NCBI RefSeq assembly: GCF_012912005.1
Contig: NZ_JABBEA010000007.1
Span: 124,001-188,000 of the forward strand
Reading direction: 5' to 3'
DNA: 64,000 bases
Origin: Paenibacillus sp. SZ31
Lineage (GTDB): Bacteria > Bacillota > Bacilli > Paenibacillales > Paenibacillaceae
The notes beneath the pieces are model-generated. The model was not told where the DNA came from. It ran no database searches and worked only from the letters and a program-made list of their open reading frames with translations. Below are positions 35,698 to 43,187 of the stretch, in pieces (position 1 is the stretch's first letter; each line of letters begins with the position of its first letter). The position numbers and the translations under genes were made by a program.

Positions 35698-35796
35698 GGT
35701 TGGATTCTCCTTGTGTGAATGGTGTTGTGGTGACTTCATTCTACACGAATCCGGCCATGGGCCATTTTTAATTTATTTCCAGTAGGTGTCGCACTT
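34760..35796 (-). mobile_element. IS30-family insertion sequence
   Basis: About 1037 bp bounded by inverted ends AAGTGCGACA (34760-34769) and TGTCGCACTT (35787-35796), the size of an IS30 element. The left end lies inside the transposase 3' end. No clear target duplication could be seen (ACC versus CAT flank). Inside the AT-rich island, its own composition is higher in GC. Confidence 0.75.
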
Positions 35797-36127
35797 CATA
35801 TTACAATTCGTCATTACAAAAGACAAACAAAAATTATTACATGAAATCCAAACATCCGTTCTGGGAAACATTCAGATTTCTCTATGACTGACCAATGATT
35901 TAAGATATCACAAAGAACGACGGGAGCAAAACAAGGGATGTTTACAAACAAATAACATTAAAGTACTAAAGCGGTGAAGTTAATAACTTTGTTCCATATA
36001 CTTACTTCTTAAATTATATAAAGGGTCCTGTGTAACAGAACCCTCATGCATTTTATTTAATTAAACGAATACGAGGAGCATCAATGGGATAAAGACTTTG
36101 AAATTTAGATTCATTTAATGAGGTTAC
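35797..36127. other. AT-rich spacer between IS30 and the integrase remnant
   Basis: No gene. A weak hairpin GGGTCCTG/CAGAACCC at about 36023-36043 is the only structure seen. Confidence 0.4.
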
Positions 36128-36259
36128 TCAACTTAAATCTTTCGAGGTATAACTCAATTCGGTTTGATAAATCTGCATTTTTTCTTTCAACATAGCTGCT
36201 TTCTCATAAGGCAATTCTAATTTTATGGGTTCCTTAACCCTGTATCCTGCTTTGCTCAT
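36128..36259 (-). pseudogene. Possible gene fragment (43 residues, open to a stop upstream)
   Basis: MSKAGYRVKEPIKLELPYEK continues to ...TSKDLS. The open frame extends 12 codons further upstream (DTERQSRYLWTQ) with coherent composition but no ribosome site, so it looks like the 3' end of a decayed gene. No family recognised. It lies back to back with the integrase remnant and may belong to the same lost element. Confidence 0.35.
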
Positions 36260-36302
36260 CTGAGTCCATAAATATCTTGACTGCCTTTCAGTATCTTATT
36301 GA

Positions 36303-36482
36303 GATCAGTTCGTTCAAGAACAGTTAGGTCATGGAAATATTCAGATCACATCAGATGTATATGCCCATACCTCTGGCAAGATCCAGAAAAGCAATATAGA
36401 TAGATTTGAGAAATTCACTGAAGAAATTTTCGAACAGAAAAATATTTTGTGGGCATTTTGTGGGCACTTTGGTATTTCATAA
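36303..36482 (+). pseudogene. Tyrosine recombinase (integrase), C-terminal remnant
   Basis: About 59 codons on the plus strand read FVQEQLGHGNIQITSDVYAH then ...DRFEKFTEEIFEQ. This is the C-terminal box of phage/ICE integrases: the LGHxxIQIT motif and the nucleophile Tyr in DVYAH. A stop precedes it at 36300 and no N-terminal domain is found upstream, so the gene is decayed. An integrase end here means the island was once mobile. Confidence 0.75.
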
Positions 36483-36507
36483 AATATATAGGTACTTGCC
36501 CACAAAA
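36445..36507. repeat. TTTTGTGGGCA repeats, candidate att arm sites
   Basis: Two abutting perfect copies at 36445-36455 and 36456-36466 and one inverted copy at 36497-36507 (TGCCCACAAAA). They overlap the integrase 3' end and lie next to the glnA terminator. Tandem and inverted short motifs at an integrase gene end are typical of recombination arm or core sites. Confidence 0.5.
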
Positions 36508-36510
36508 AGA

Positions 36511-36540
36511 AAAACCCCTCAGCGCTAGAGCGCCAAGGGA
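36511..36540 (-). terminator. Terminator of glnA
   Basis: Minus-strand CCCTTGGCGCT...AGCGCTGAGGGG stem followed by T5CT5; 10 bases after the glnA stop codon. Confidence 0.85.
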
Positions 36541-36548
36541 TTGAGCTA

Positions 36549-37877
36549 TTAGTACAAAGTAATATATTGATCGCGTTCCCATTGGTGGACTTGTGTGCGG
36601 TACATATCCCACTCAATTTCTTTCAGCTCATAGAAGTGAGCCAAGGCGTGGTCGCCGAGAGCATCACAGATGACTTCGCTGCGGATCAATTCATTCAATG
36701 CTTCTTTCAGGTCAGCTGGCAAGCTTGGAATGCCTTCTTCCACACGCTCTTCTTCTGACATGATGTAGATGTTACGGTCAATTGGAGTTGGTAAGGAAAG
36801 CTCACGTTTGATTCCGTCCAGACCTGCTTTCAACAAAACAGCCAAAGCCAGGTAAGGGTTAGCAGCCGGATCCGGGTTACGAACCTCAACACGTGTACTC
36901 AGACCACGGGAAGCTGGAATACGGATCATTGGGCTACGGTTACTAGCAGACCATGCTACATAACAAGGAGCTTCATAACCTGGTACAAGACGTTTGTATG
37001 AGTTCACAGTTGGGTTAGTAATTGCTGCAAACGCACGCGCATGCTTCAGAGTTCCAGCCATGAAGTAACGTGCAGTTTTGCTCAGACCCAGCTCGTCAGA
37101 TTCGTCAACGAATGCGTTCACATTGCCTTGGAACAAGGATTGGTTACAGTGCATACCGGAACCGTTCATACCAAACAGCGGTTTCGGCATGAAGGTAGCA
37201 TGTAGACCATGCTGACGTGCAATCGTTTTAACAACGAGTTTGAACGTTTGGATCTGGTCTGCTGCTTTCAGAGCATCAGCATATTTAAAGTCGATCTCAT
37301 GCTGACCTGGAGCTACCTCATGGTGAGAAGCTTCGATCTCAAAGCCCATTTCTTCAAGTGTGATAACGATGTCACGACGACAGTTTTCACCAAGATCCGT
37401 AGGCGCAAGGTCGAAATAACCACCTTGGTCATTCAGTTCGTTAGTCGGGTTTCCTTTTTCGTCTGTTTTGAACAAGAAGAACTCTGGTTCAGGACCAACG
37501 TTGAAGGAAGTGAATCCCATTTCTTCGGCTTCTTTCAGATTTCGTTTCAAGATGCCACGTGGATCTCCTGGGAAAGGATTACCATCTGGAAGATATACGT
37601 CGCAAATCAGACGAGCAACCCGGTTCTCTGCTACCCATGGGAAAATAAGCCAAGAATCTAGATCTGGATAGAGGTACATATCGGATTCTTCAATACGTAC
37701 ATAACCTTCGATGGAAGATCCATCGAACATCATTTTGTTATCCAGAGCCTTAGTCAACTGGCTCACAGGAATCTCAACGTTTTTGATAGCTCCAAGCAAA
37801 TCAGTAAATTGCAATCGAATGAATCGTACGTTTTCTTCTTTCGAAATGCGGAGAATGTCTTCTTTTGTATAACTCAC
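36549..37877 (-). CDS. glnA: Glutamine synthetase type I
   Basis: Makes glutamine from glutamate, ammonia and ATP. 442 residues, the Gram-positive GSI-alpha length. Seen: [17 protein letters not shown] (active-site loop), [10 protein letters not shown] (metal ligand His), the ATP-binding part near KPLFG, and the Glu flap region [20 protein letters not shown] start at 37877 with GGGAGAGG upstream. Downstream of glnR, with 129 bases between, so transcribed as glnRA and subject to GlnR feedback. Confidence 0.97.
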   Translation of the reverse strand: MSYTKEDILRISKEENVRFIRLQFTDLLGAIKNVEIPVSQLTKALDNKMMFDGSSIEGYVRIEESDMYLYPDLDSWLIFPWVAENRVARLICDVYLPDGNPFPGDPRGILKRNLKEAEEMGFTSFNVGPEPEFFLFKTDEKGNPTNELNDQGGYFDLAPTDLGENCRRDIVITLEEMGFEIEASHHEVAPGQHEIDFKYADALKAADQIQTFKLVVKTIARQHGLHATFMPKPLFGMNGSGMHCNQSLFQGNVNAFVDESDELGLSKTARYFMAGTLKHARAFAAITNPTVNSYKRLVPGYEAPCYVAWSASNRSPMIRIPASRGLSTRVEVRNPDPAANPYLALAVLLKAGLDGIKRELSLPTPIDRNIYIMSEEERVEEGIPSLPADLKEALNELIRSEVICDALGDHALAHFYELKEIEWDMYRTQVHQWERDQYITLY

Positions 37878-38006
37878 TATAACCTCTCCCTTTCTTATCT
37901 GCGTATTTGGCTTGCCTGTTATATTTGTACATTAGAAAGTTCTACGGGTCAAGGAGTCTGCCATCACAAGTGCATGATTTCCCCTCACTCGCCAAGTTAT
38001 GCGAAC

Positions 38007-38420
38007 TTACTTTTTATTAAAGAATCGGGAAAGCTCTCCCTGAATGAGAGATACTTGTCCAGGTCTCTTACCTGATACAAGCTGCTGCTTCAGCAAGCGA
38101 TGCAACTGCGTATCGGACAGCTCTCTACGTTTGACTTCAGTATCTGGCGTGATCACTGTAGCTTCCTCGGATTCTTTCGAAACAGGATTCATCACTTGTT
38201 TGATCCCCGCGATGTTAACTCCTTTTTCAATCAAAGCCTTGATCTCTAGCAATCTCTCTACGTCATTAAAAGAAAACAAACGTTGATTACCTGACGTTCT
38301 CGCAGGAACGATCAAGCTGTGCTGCTCATAATAACGAATCTGACGTGCAGACAGATCCGTAAGTTTCATTACAATACCAATCGGGAATAAGGCCATATTT
38401 CTGCGAATTTCATCACCCAT
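38007..38420 (-). CDS. glnR: GlnR, MerR-family nitrogen regulator
   Basis: ATG 38420 is 9 bases after GGAAGG (137 residues). The MerR-type winged helix MKLTDLSARQIRYYEQH with FPIGIVM before it and RLFSFNDVERLLEIK after it is diagnostic. The C-terminal tail LSDTQLHRLLKQQ..GQVSLIQGELSRFF is the feedback domain by which glutamine-bound glutamine synthetase controls DNA binding. It represses glnRA in nitrogen excess. Confidence 0.95.
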   Translation of the reverse strand: MGDEIRRNMALFPIGIVMKLTDLSARQIRYYEQHSLIVPARTSGNQRLFSFNDVERLLEIKALIEKGVNIAGIKQVMNPVSKESEEATVITPDTEVKRRELSDTQLHRLLKQQLVSGKRPGQVSLIQGELSRFFNKK

Positions 38421-38455
38421 GTTCATCAACCTTCCAGTCATCTATTCTTCTCCCT

Positions 38456-38485
38456 ATTGTACATTTAGTTGTTACCAAGTGTCAA
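38456..38485 (-). promoter_or_regulatory. glnRA promoter
   Basis: TTGACA (38480-38485), 18-base spacer, TACAAT (38456-38461) on the minus strand, just downstream of the GlnR box. Confidence 0.75.
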
Positions 38486-38490
38486 TGACG

Positions 38491-38507
38491 TGTTAGATAA
38501 ACTCACA
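38491..38507. promoter_or_regulatory. GlnR/TnrA box
   Basis: TGTTAGATAAACTCACA matches TGTNA-N7-TNACA at every fixed position. It lies upstream of the -35, as the distal GlnR site does in B. subtilis, and overlaps the 3' end of ynbB. Confidence 0.75.
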
Positions 38508-39756
38508 ATAATTTACGATCTTTCATCGTCTGTAACGCCATTAAAACGCCATATTTGACATGAGAGTACGTTAATCCGCCTTGCATGTACCCAATATACG
38601 GCTCCCGTATAGGCGCATCGGCTGACAATTCCAGACTTCCGCCCTGAATAAACGTACCTGCCGCCATAATGACAGGATGCTCATAACCAGGCATGTCCCA
38701 TGGTTCAGGAACCACGTGGCTATCTACAGCGGCTGCACGCTGGATTCCTTGAACGAAGGCGATCAGATGCTCAGCAGAGCTGAACTGAACAGCCTGGATC
38801 AGATCTGTACGAGCTTCATTCCAGGCGGGTTTGGTTACAAATCCGGATTCAGCAAACATCGCAGCAGCAAACGTACTTCCTTTGATAGCTTGTCCTACAA
38901 TTGTCGGAGCCATGTAAAGTCCTTGGTAGATGCTACGTGTTGTCCCCAGCATGGCTCCCACCTCTCCCCCGATTCCCGGGGCTGTCAGACGATAAGCTGC
39001 CAGCTGTACGTACTGTTCCTTCCCACATATGTATCCACCGGTTTCCGCAATGCCTCCACCAGGATTCTTGATCAGTGACCCGGCCATCAGATCAACTCCG
39101 ACTTCTGTCGGTTCACGCTCCTCCGTGAATTCACCGTAACAATTATCTACGAATACGATAACATCTTCCTTCAGCTCTTTGACACGCGTAACCATCTCAG
39201 CGATCTCAGCAACGCAGAAGGAAGAGCGCCAGTCATAACCACGTGAACGTTGAATTCCAATGACTTTCGTAGCCGGTGTAATGCTTTTCTCAACTGCTGC
39301 CCAGTCCACTGCGCCTTCAGCAGTTAAGGCTGTCTCACGGTAGCCGATGCCAAAATCACGTAACGAACCTGTACCATCGCCGGGTTTGCCAATAACTTTA
39401 TGCAATGTGTCATAAGGCTTACCCGTGATGTACAATAATTCATCACCTGGGCGCAACACGCCAAAGAGAGCTGTACTAATCGTATGTGTACCCGAAGCAA
39501 AATGAGGGCGTACCAACGCAGCTTCAGCGCCAAACACATCAGCATATACTTCATCAAGCACTTCACGCCCACGATCGTTATACGCATAACCTGTTGAACC
39601 TGCAAAGTGAAAATCACTTACTTTTCGCTGTTGGAAAGCATTAATGACCTTCCATTGATTGTGATCTGTGATCCGATCAATCTGTTTCAGTTGTCCTTCA
39701 ATCTGACGCTCCACTTGATGTTGAAGTTCAGATATTTCTGAATCAAAGCTTACCAT
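38503..39756 (-). CDS. ynbB: YnbB, methionine gamma-lyase-like PLP enzyme
   Basis: 417 residues of the Cys/Met-metabolism PLP family, often named aluminium-resistance protein. PLP lysine in GSLIKNPGGGIAETGGY; phosphate-binding region SGTHTIS; Asp in VFVDNCYGEF. In B. subtilis ynbB lies between hflX and glnR, as here. True substrate unproven. Stop codon overlaps the GlnR box. Confidence 0.9.
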   Translation of the reverse strand: MVSFDSEISELQHQVERQIEGQLKQIDRITDHNQWKVINAFQQRKVSDFHFAGSTGYAYNDRGREVLDEVYADVFGAEAALVRPHFASGTHTISTALFGVLRPGDELLYITGKPYDTLHKVIGKPGDGTGSLRDFGIGYRETALTAEGAVDWAAVEKSITPATKVIGIQRSRGYDWRSSFCVAEIAEMVTRVKELKEDVIVFVDNCYGEFTEEREPTEVGVDLMAGSLIKNPGGGIAETGGYICGKEQYVQLAAYRLTAPGIGGEVGAMLGTTRSIYQGLYMAPTIVGQAIKGSTFAAAMFAESGFVTKPAWNEARTDLIQAVQFSSAEHLIAFVQGIQRAAAVDSHVVPEPWDMPGYEHPVIMAAGTFIQGGSLELSADAPIREPYIGYMQGGLTYSHVKYGVLMALQTMKDRKLL

Positions 39757-39840
39757 CTTACTTCATTCCCCTTCATAGCACGAATCTGATGTTGAATATC
39801 TATTCTCGTGTCAACTTATCACACAAATATGTCATGAATA

Positions 39841-41127
39841 TTACAATTCAATGAAATCTTCAAGCACATAACCGAATTTCTCATATTCACCTTTTTGCAA
39901 TTCTACTTCATAAATGACATCATTTTCTTCAAAGCTGGTATCCACTACATCACCAATTTTGTAAAGTACCGACGTAAGATCTCCACGTTCTGCCGGAATA
40001 CGGAAACGCTTCGTGTCACCAGTCAGCTCTGTCTGAATCAATTCACGAATTTTAAGTAGATCGTCGGAGTCCAATGCACTTACTTTGATATGGTCCTTGT
40101 CCAATGGAAGCATCTCAAGCTGTTCAGGTGTACATGCATCTTTTTTGTTATACAGGACTAACTGTGGCTTGTCCCCTGAACCAAGTTCTTGCAGAATCGT
40201 GTTAACAGTTCGCATCTGATCTTCACGCATAACCGATGAGGCATCCACAACATGCAGGATGAGATCTGCTTCATTCACTTCCTCCAGTGTTGCCCGGAAG
40301 GCTGCAATCAGATCATGCGGGAGATTTTGAATAAATCCTACTGTGTCGGTAAGTACGATTTCTTTACCACTTGGAAGTTCCATCGTGCGTGATGTTGGAT
40401 CTAGGGTAGCGAATAGTTGATCTTGAATATACACATCTGCAGCAGTCAATTGCTTGAGCAAGGTTGATTTGCCAGCATTGGTATAACCAACAAGGGCCAC
40501 CTGAACAATACCTGTCTTTTTACGCCGTTCACGATGCAGCTTACGATGACGTGTCAGTTCTTCCAGATGACGTTTCAGATCATCGATACGACCACGAATG
40601 TGACGACGGTCCGTCTCCAGCTTGCTTTCACCCGGACCTCTTGTTCCGATTCCGCCACCGAGTCTCGAAAGGTTCTTGCCATGACCCGACAAGCGCGGAA
40701 GCAAGTAGCTATGCTGAGCCAATTCCACTTGAATGATACCTTCTCTTGTGTTGGCACGTTGTGCGAAGATGTCCAAGATCAATTGAGTACGGTCAATAAT
40801 TTTGAGATCGAGGGTTTCTTCCAGATTACGAACCTGCGCACCTGATAATTCCTGATCAAAAATAGCAGTAGTTGCTCCGAGTTCCTCCGCGATTGCACGG
40901 AGTTCTTCCACCTTACCTTTACCAATAAACCATTTGGTATCACGTTTTTCCCTGTTCTGAGAAAGTACACTTAGCACTTCCACTCCAGCTGTCTCCGCAA
41001 GTTTCACCAGTTCTTCTAAAGAATACTCAGGATTGATACCTGTACGTTTTACATCATCCGTAACAAGACTCACCAAAACGGCGCGATCTTTTTTGACCAT
41101 GTCTGTATCATGTGTGCCATTTGTCAT
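39841..41127 (-). CDS. hflX: GTPase HflX
   Basis: Ribosome-splitting GTPase. ATG 41127 follows GAGGGAGTG; GTG 41139 is an alternative. The N-terminal HflX domain spans residues 1-190, with the glycine-rich loop LSRLGGGIGTRGPGE, then the G domain: P-loop GYTNAGKST, Switch II DTVGFIQNLP, NKKD-type motif YNKKDAC. C-terminal beta-rich tail. Length is normal (about 429). Confidence 0.94.
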   Translation of the reverse strand: MTNGTHDTDMVKKDRAVLVSLVTDDVKRTGINPEYSLEELVKLAETAGVEVLSVLSQNREKRDTKWFIGKGKVEELRAIAEELGATTAIFDQELSGAQVRNLEETLDLKIIDRTQLILDIFAQRANTREGIIQVELAQHSYLLPRLSGHGKNLSRLGGGIGTRGPGESKLETDRRHIRGRIDDLKRHLEELTRHRKLHRERRKKTGIVQVALVGYTNAGKSTLLKQLTAADVYIQDQLFATLDPTSRTMELPSGKEIVLTDTVGFIQNLPHDLIAAFRATLEEVNEADLILHVVDASSVMREDQMRTVNTILQELGSGDKPQLVLYNKKDACTPEQLEMLPLDKDHIKVSALDSDDLLKIRELIQTELTGDTKRFRIPAERGDLTSVLYKIGDVVDTSFEENDVIYEVELQKGEYEKFGYVLEDFIEL

Positions 41128-41246
41128 GTATATGTTCACTCCCTCTAATTACTAATCCGTTGATATTCATTGCCACGAATATGCCATGGCATGCCTTAAG
41201 CCGAACCGGTTGGCCCGGCCGGCTGGTGTAAAAACTATATTATCGC

Positions 41247-42218
41247 TTACTTTCGCTCAAAGTTCAAATCCTCTGTACGGATTGTCATCAGCTCCAGTTT
41301 TCCTGGACTGCCTTCCGTATATTGTTCCAACAATCGAACCGCCTGATGTCTGATCGAACGCTCAATGGCATTACGAACGTATCTGGCGTTACTGAACGCA
41401 TGCAGCGAATCATTTTTTTCCTGTAGCAGATGTTGCTTCAACTTGAGTATAGTCTGTGGCATTAGAATATAATCACGCTCTTTGGCCATAATCTCAGAGA
41501 TTTGAATCAACTGATCAATGCTATAGTCTGGAAACTCTACCTGGATGGGAAAGCGTGAAGGTAACCCCGGGTTCGTCTGGAGAAAAAAATCAATCTCTTC
41601 CGAGTAACCGGCAAGAATCAGTATAAACTGATTTTTATTATCTTCCATGGACTTAACAAGCGTATCGATTGCTTCCTTGCCAAAATCTTTCTCACCACCG
41701 CGGGCCAAACTGTATGCTTCATCAATGAACAAGATCCCACCGAGTGCCTTCTTGACCAGATCTCTTGTTTTCTGCGCCGTGTGACCGATATATTCTCCAA
41801 CCAGATCCGCACGCTCTACTTCAATAAGATGGCCTTTACTCAACACACCCATCTTCTGAAAGAGTTTGGCAACAATTCTGGCTACAGTTGTCTTACCGGT
41901 CCCTGGATTGCCTTTAAAGATCATATGATACACGTGCGCGCCACTAAGTAAGCCTGCTTCGGTACGCATCTGAGCAATCTGTAAGAAAGCATAGATTTCA
42001 AATACCAAGTCTTTGATATTTTCAAGTCCAACCAGTTGCTCCAATTCACCCTGTATCTCCTGGAAGTGCGCATGTTTGGTTATACTCTTAGCTGCCTGTA
42101 CTGCCGCTGCTTCGTCTTTGACCAACATCTGAGGTTCCTGGTTACGCAACACAATATTAATTTGTCTGGATGGTCTGCCTCCCGGTTGCTCTCCTGCAGC
42201 CATGACCCGTCCGTTCAT
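41247..42218 (-). CDS. spoVK: Stage V sporulation protein K (SpoVK), AAA ATPase
   Basis: 323 residues of the CbbX/SpoVK AAA family: Walker A GNPGTGKTT near residue 104, Walker B GILFIDEAYSLA, sensor I ILAGYSEE. It acts late in spore maturation. In B. subtilis spoVK also neighbours hflX, supporting the call. ATG 42218 with GAGGTGATGG upstream. Confidence 0.93.
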   Translation of the reverse strand: MNGRVMAAGEQPGGRPSRQINIVLRNQEPQMLVKDEAAAVQAAKSITKHAHFQEIQGELEQLVGLENIKDLVFEIYAFLQIAQMRTEAGLLSGAHVYHMIFKGNPGTGKTTVARIVAKLFQKMGVLSKGHLIEVERADLVGEYIGHTAQKTRDLVKKALGGILFIDEAYSLARGGEKDFGKEAIDTLVKSMEDNKNQFILILAGYSEEIDFFLQTNPGLPSRFPIQVEFPDYSIDQLIQISEIMAKERDYILMPQTILKLKQHLLQEKNDSLHAFSNARYVRNAIERSIRHQAVRLLEQYTEGSPGKLELMTIRTEDLNFERK

Positions 42219-42328
42219 TCGCCATCACCTCTATTTTATCGGGCTGAACTCTCCTGATTATTAATGTATTCTATCAGGTGCTCCAATATTAGAAGGATCA
42301 TGAAGAATTCTGCGGATAAGTACATGTC

Positions 42329-42892
42329 TCAAATCTGAATGTTTTTTCGAAACTCTCCGTTCTCAAACAAACTCTGCCTGTGCTTCAGCGATAACTGAAA
42401 GTACGGAAACACATGTGCATCAATGGCATGAAGCAGTTCTTTTGCTGTCTTGTTCGCCAAGTCATAATCACCCGTCGTTATATGCTTCCGTGACAGTGCA
42501 TCTTCAAGCTCATCTTCATCCAGCAAAAATACTTCTCCATCTTTCAGTACCACGACATCCAGATACAGGTCATCAAACCAAGGCACACCCTGATCGGTTA
42601 TCCCCTGACTACGGCATGTATCAATGTACCATTCCACAATCCGTTCCTGATCGTCAAACATCGCCGTAACTACAAAGTGTTCTCCCTTCGGATAGTATTG
42701 CAGCCAAGAATAACCTTTATCTGCGATACAGAAGGTACTACCTCCATATGTTTTCCACAGAGGTTCTTTCAAATCCTGTATGGTGTACAACGTAATATAA
42801 CCTGTGAAAATTTTGGATTGAACGAACCGGCATGTGAATTGTCGGTTCGTAATCCGGCGCCAGTTCGCGCGGTCCCCGAATTTCCGTTTCAT
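42329..42892 (-). CDS. DUF402-family protein
   Basis: ATG 42892 after AGAGGGG, 187 residues. The DUF402 core WYIDTCRSQG...WFDDLYLDVVVLKDGEVFLLDEDEL is plain, with conserved Asp residues, then a C-terminal helix (YDLANKTAKELL). Family members are phosphohydrolase/nucleotide-binding proteins in stress or developmental contexts; the substrate is uncertain. Sits between spoVK and the PBP gene. Confidence 0.85.
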   Translation of the reverse strand: MKRKFGDRANWRRITNRQFTCRFVQSKIFTGYITLYTIQDLKEPLWKTYGGSTFCIADKGYSWLQYYPKGEHFVVTAMFDDQERIVEWYIDTCRSQGITDQGVPWFDDLYLDVVVLKDGEVFLLDEDELEDALSRKHITTGDYDLANKTAKELLHAIDAHVFPYFQLSLKHRQSLFENGEFRKNIQI

Positions 42893-43110
42893 ACGAACCC
42901 CTCTTTGCCGACTACAGGCCCGTGACCTGCTCTCATATTGGTGAACAATGTAATAACGTCCGCATGATGGGTTCCAGCGCTCTGGACCCGCCTTGCACAA
43001 CGTATTACGAATAGTTACAGCTTACCATATTTAAGGTATACACTCAAAATCAAGCTTTGTCCCATCTATTCATGAAATGAGCTTCTATTAAAGATGGTTC
43101 CGTATAACAC

Positions 43111-43149
43111 AAAAAAACTGCTTCACCGGTTTTCCGGGAAGCAGTTTTT
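43111..43149 (-). terminator. Terminator of the PBP1A gene
   Basis: AAAACTGCTTC/GAAGCAGTTTT stem on the minus strand with inner CCGG pairing, followed by T7. It lies 39 bases after the stop codon. Confidence 0.85.
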
Positions 43150-43187
43150 CAATGTAGCTATAATGTAGCTATTAAGTGTTCAATGGC

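Noticed and set aside
36023-36043. Hairpin GGGTCCTG/CAGAACCC as a terminator
   Set aside because: No upstream gene and no T-run on either strand.
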